From NCBI GenBank assembly GCA_903885885.1, contig CAISKJ010001349.1, forward strand, positions 1 to 6,056: a stretch of DNA of 6,056 bases. The letters are read 5' to 3'. The notes below the pieces were generated by a model. It saw nothing but the letters and a program-made list of their open reading frames with translations, ran no database searches and was not told the DNA's origin. This DNA comes from an uncultured delta proteobacterium. Its GTDB lineage: Bacteria > Myxococcota_A > Polyangia > Polyangiales > Ga0077539. Shown piece by piece: positions 5,254 through 6,056 of this stretch. A program made the position numbers and the translations under genes. The first letter of the stretch is position 1, and every line of letters begins with the position of its first letter.

Positions 5254-6056
5254 ATGCTCGACGCGCTCCGCGGCGTACGTGTGCTCGACCTCACCCGCAT
5301 GCTCGCGGGCCCCTTCGGATCGATGATCCTCGGCGACCTCGGCGCCGACGTGATCAAGGTCGAGCGTCCCATTACGGGCGATGACATCCGTCAGGTTGGC
5401 CCGCACTTCGCCCACGGCGAGAGCGTGTATTTCCTCTCGGTGAACCGCAACAAGCGCTCGCTGTGCCTCGACCTCGCGCACCCCGAGGGGAGGGCCGTGC
5501 TCGCCGACCTCGCCGTCGGCTGCGACGTGGTCATCGAGAACTTTCGCGCCGGCGTCGCCGAGCGCCTCGGCTGCGACCACGCCTCGCTCTCGGCGCGCAA
5601 CCCGAGGATCATCTCGTGCGGCATCACGGCCTTCGGGCGCACCGGCCCCGACCGAGACCTGCCCGCCTTCGACCTCACCCTGCAGGCGCGCGGCGGTGTC
5701 ATGGGCCTCACGGGTGAGCCCGGCGCGGCGCCGGTCCGTTGCGGCGTTCCCATCGGCGACCTCGCGGGCGGGCTCTACGCGGCCATCGCCATCAACGCCG
5801 CCCTCTTCGCGCGCGAGCGCACGGGGCGCGGGCAGTTTATCGACCTCGGCCTCGTCGACTGCCAGGTGTCGCTGCTCTCGTACGCGGCCTCCAACTGGAT
5901 GATGGCGGGTGACGACATGGGCCCCCAGGGCTCGGGCCACGCGCACGCCATCCCCTACCAGGCCTTCGCGACCCGCGACGGGTGGATCACCGTCGCCGTC
6001 TTCACCGACACCTTCTGGAAGGGCTTCTGCGCAGCCCTCGACCGCCCCCACTGGGA
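5254..6056 (+). CDS. Family III CoA-transferase (CaiB/BaiF), 3' end cut by window
   Basis: The first 267 residues of a cytoplasmic enzyme that moves coenzyme A between carboxylic acids through an aspartyl-CoA thioester. Family marks in order: GVRVLDLTRMLAGPFGSMILGDLGADVIKVERP (7-39), NRNKRSLCLDL (64-74), VIENFRAGVAERLG (93-106), GITAFGRTGP (123-132), AFDLTLQARGGVMGLTG (137-153) and GVPIGDLAGG (164-173). D169 in the last motif is the expected catalytic aspartate, the same number as in formyl-CoA transferase Frc. Residue 17 is Leu where Frc has Gln, which argues against a strict formyl-CoA:oxalate enzyme. Substrate cannot be named; carnitine, succinate, mesaconate, bile acid and aromatic acid homologues share these motifs. 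Typical members have about 380-430 residues, so the C-terminal third lies beyond the right edge. It sits 19 bp after the lipoprotein gene on the same strand and may be co-transcribed. No frameshift is visible. Confidence 0.93.
   Translation, partial: MLDALRGVRVLDLTRMLAGPFGSMILGDLGADVIKVERPITGDDIRQVGPHFAHGESVYFLSVNRNKRSLCLDLAHPEGRAVLADLAVGCDVVIENFRAGVAERLGCDHASLSARNPRIISCGITAFGRTGPDRDLPAFDLTLQARGGVMGLTGEPGAAPVRCGVPIGDLAGGLYAAIAINAALFARERTGRGQFIDLGLVDCQVSLLSYAASNWMMAGDDMGPQGSGHAHAIPYQAFATRDGWITVAVFTDTFWKGFCAALDRPHW

Noticed and set aside
4178..5326. A 382-codon plus-strand frame overlapping the lipoprotein and the CoA-transferase start
   Set aside because: It is an Arg/Pro-rich shadow; the frame with a signal peptide, LAGC lipobox and repeated strand pattern is the credible one.
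5170..6051. A 293-codon minus-strand open frame at the right end
   Set aside because: It is antisense to a clear family III CoA-transferase that runs off the window edge; the translation shows no recognisable motif.
1..6056. Mobile element, CRISPR array, tRNA or phage features
   Set aside because: No transposase, integrase, direct-repeat array, tRNA-like cloverleaf or terminal inverted repeats were seen, and base composition looks uniform across all five genes.

Overview
The window is very GC-rich (about 70% by eye) with strong third-position G/C preference, dense coding and two predicted secreted lipoproteins. This fits a high-GC Gram-negative such as a myxobacterium-like (Myxococcota/Polyangia-type) chromosome, but the taxonomic guess is an inference from composition and protein style only. 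No tRNA, rRNA, CRISPR array, insertion sequence or integrase is visible, and no gene-free stretch exceeds about 70 bases.

Layout, left to right: (1) 4-936 (+), an agmatinase/arginase-family ureohydrolase with all metal ligands intact, whose true start may lie just left of the window. (2) 937-2118 (-), a class V PLP-dependent aminotransferase resembling isopenicillin N epimerase. It converges on gene 1 so tightly that the two TGA stop codons abut with no base between them. (3) A 66-bp divergent gap, 2119-2184. (4) 2185-4146 (+), an exported GH13 alpha-amylase-type glycosidase with all four catalytic-core regions intact, a cyclodextrin-glucanotransferase-like N-terminal half and an enlarged domain B with a calcium-loop-like motif. 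(5) 4143-5234 (+), a 363-residue lipoprotein of unknown function that overlaps the amylase by ATGA and appears to be built from seven roughly 45-53-residue repeats, suggesting a beta-propeller. (6) 5254 to the right edge (+), a CaiB/BaiF family III CoA-transferase with its catalytic Asp at residue 169, cut off by the window end.

The amylase and the repeat lipoprotein look like a translationally coupled pair acting outside the cytoplasm on alpha-glucan. The CoA-transferase is 19 bp downstream and may be co-transcribed, but it has no obvious biochemical link to starch. The ureohydrolase and the aminotransferase are ordinary amino-acid/amine metabolism enzymes with no evident connection to the rest. 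I do not see a clearly new multi-gene system. The most interesting items are the amylase/propeller-like lipoprotein pair, the zero-gap convergent stop junction, and a codon-context bias shared by the genes.
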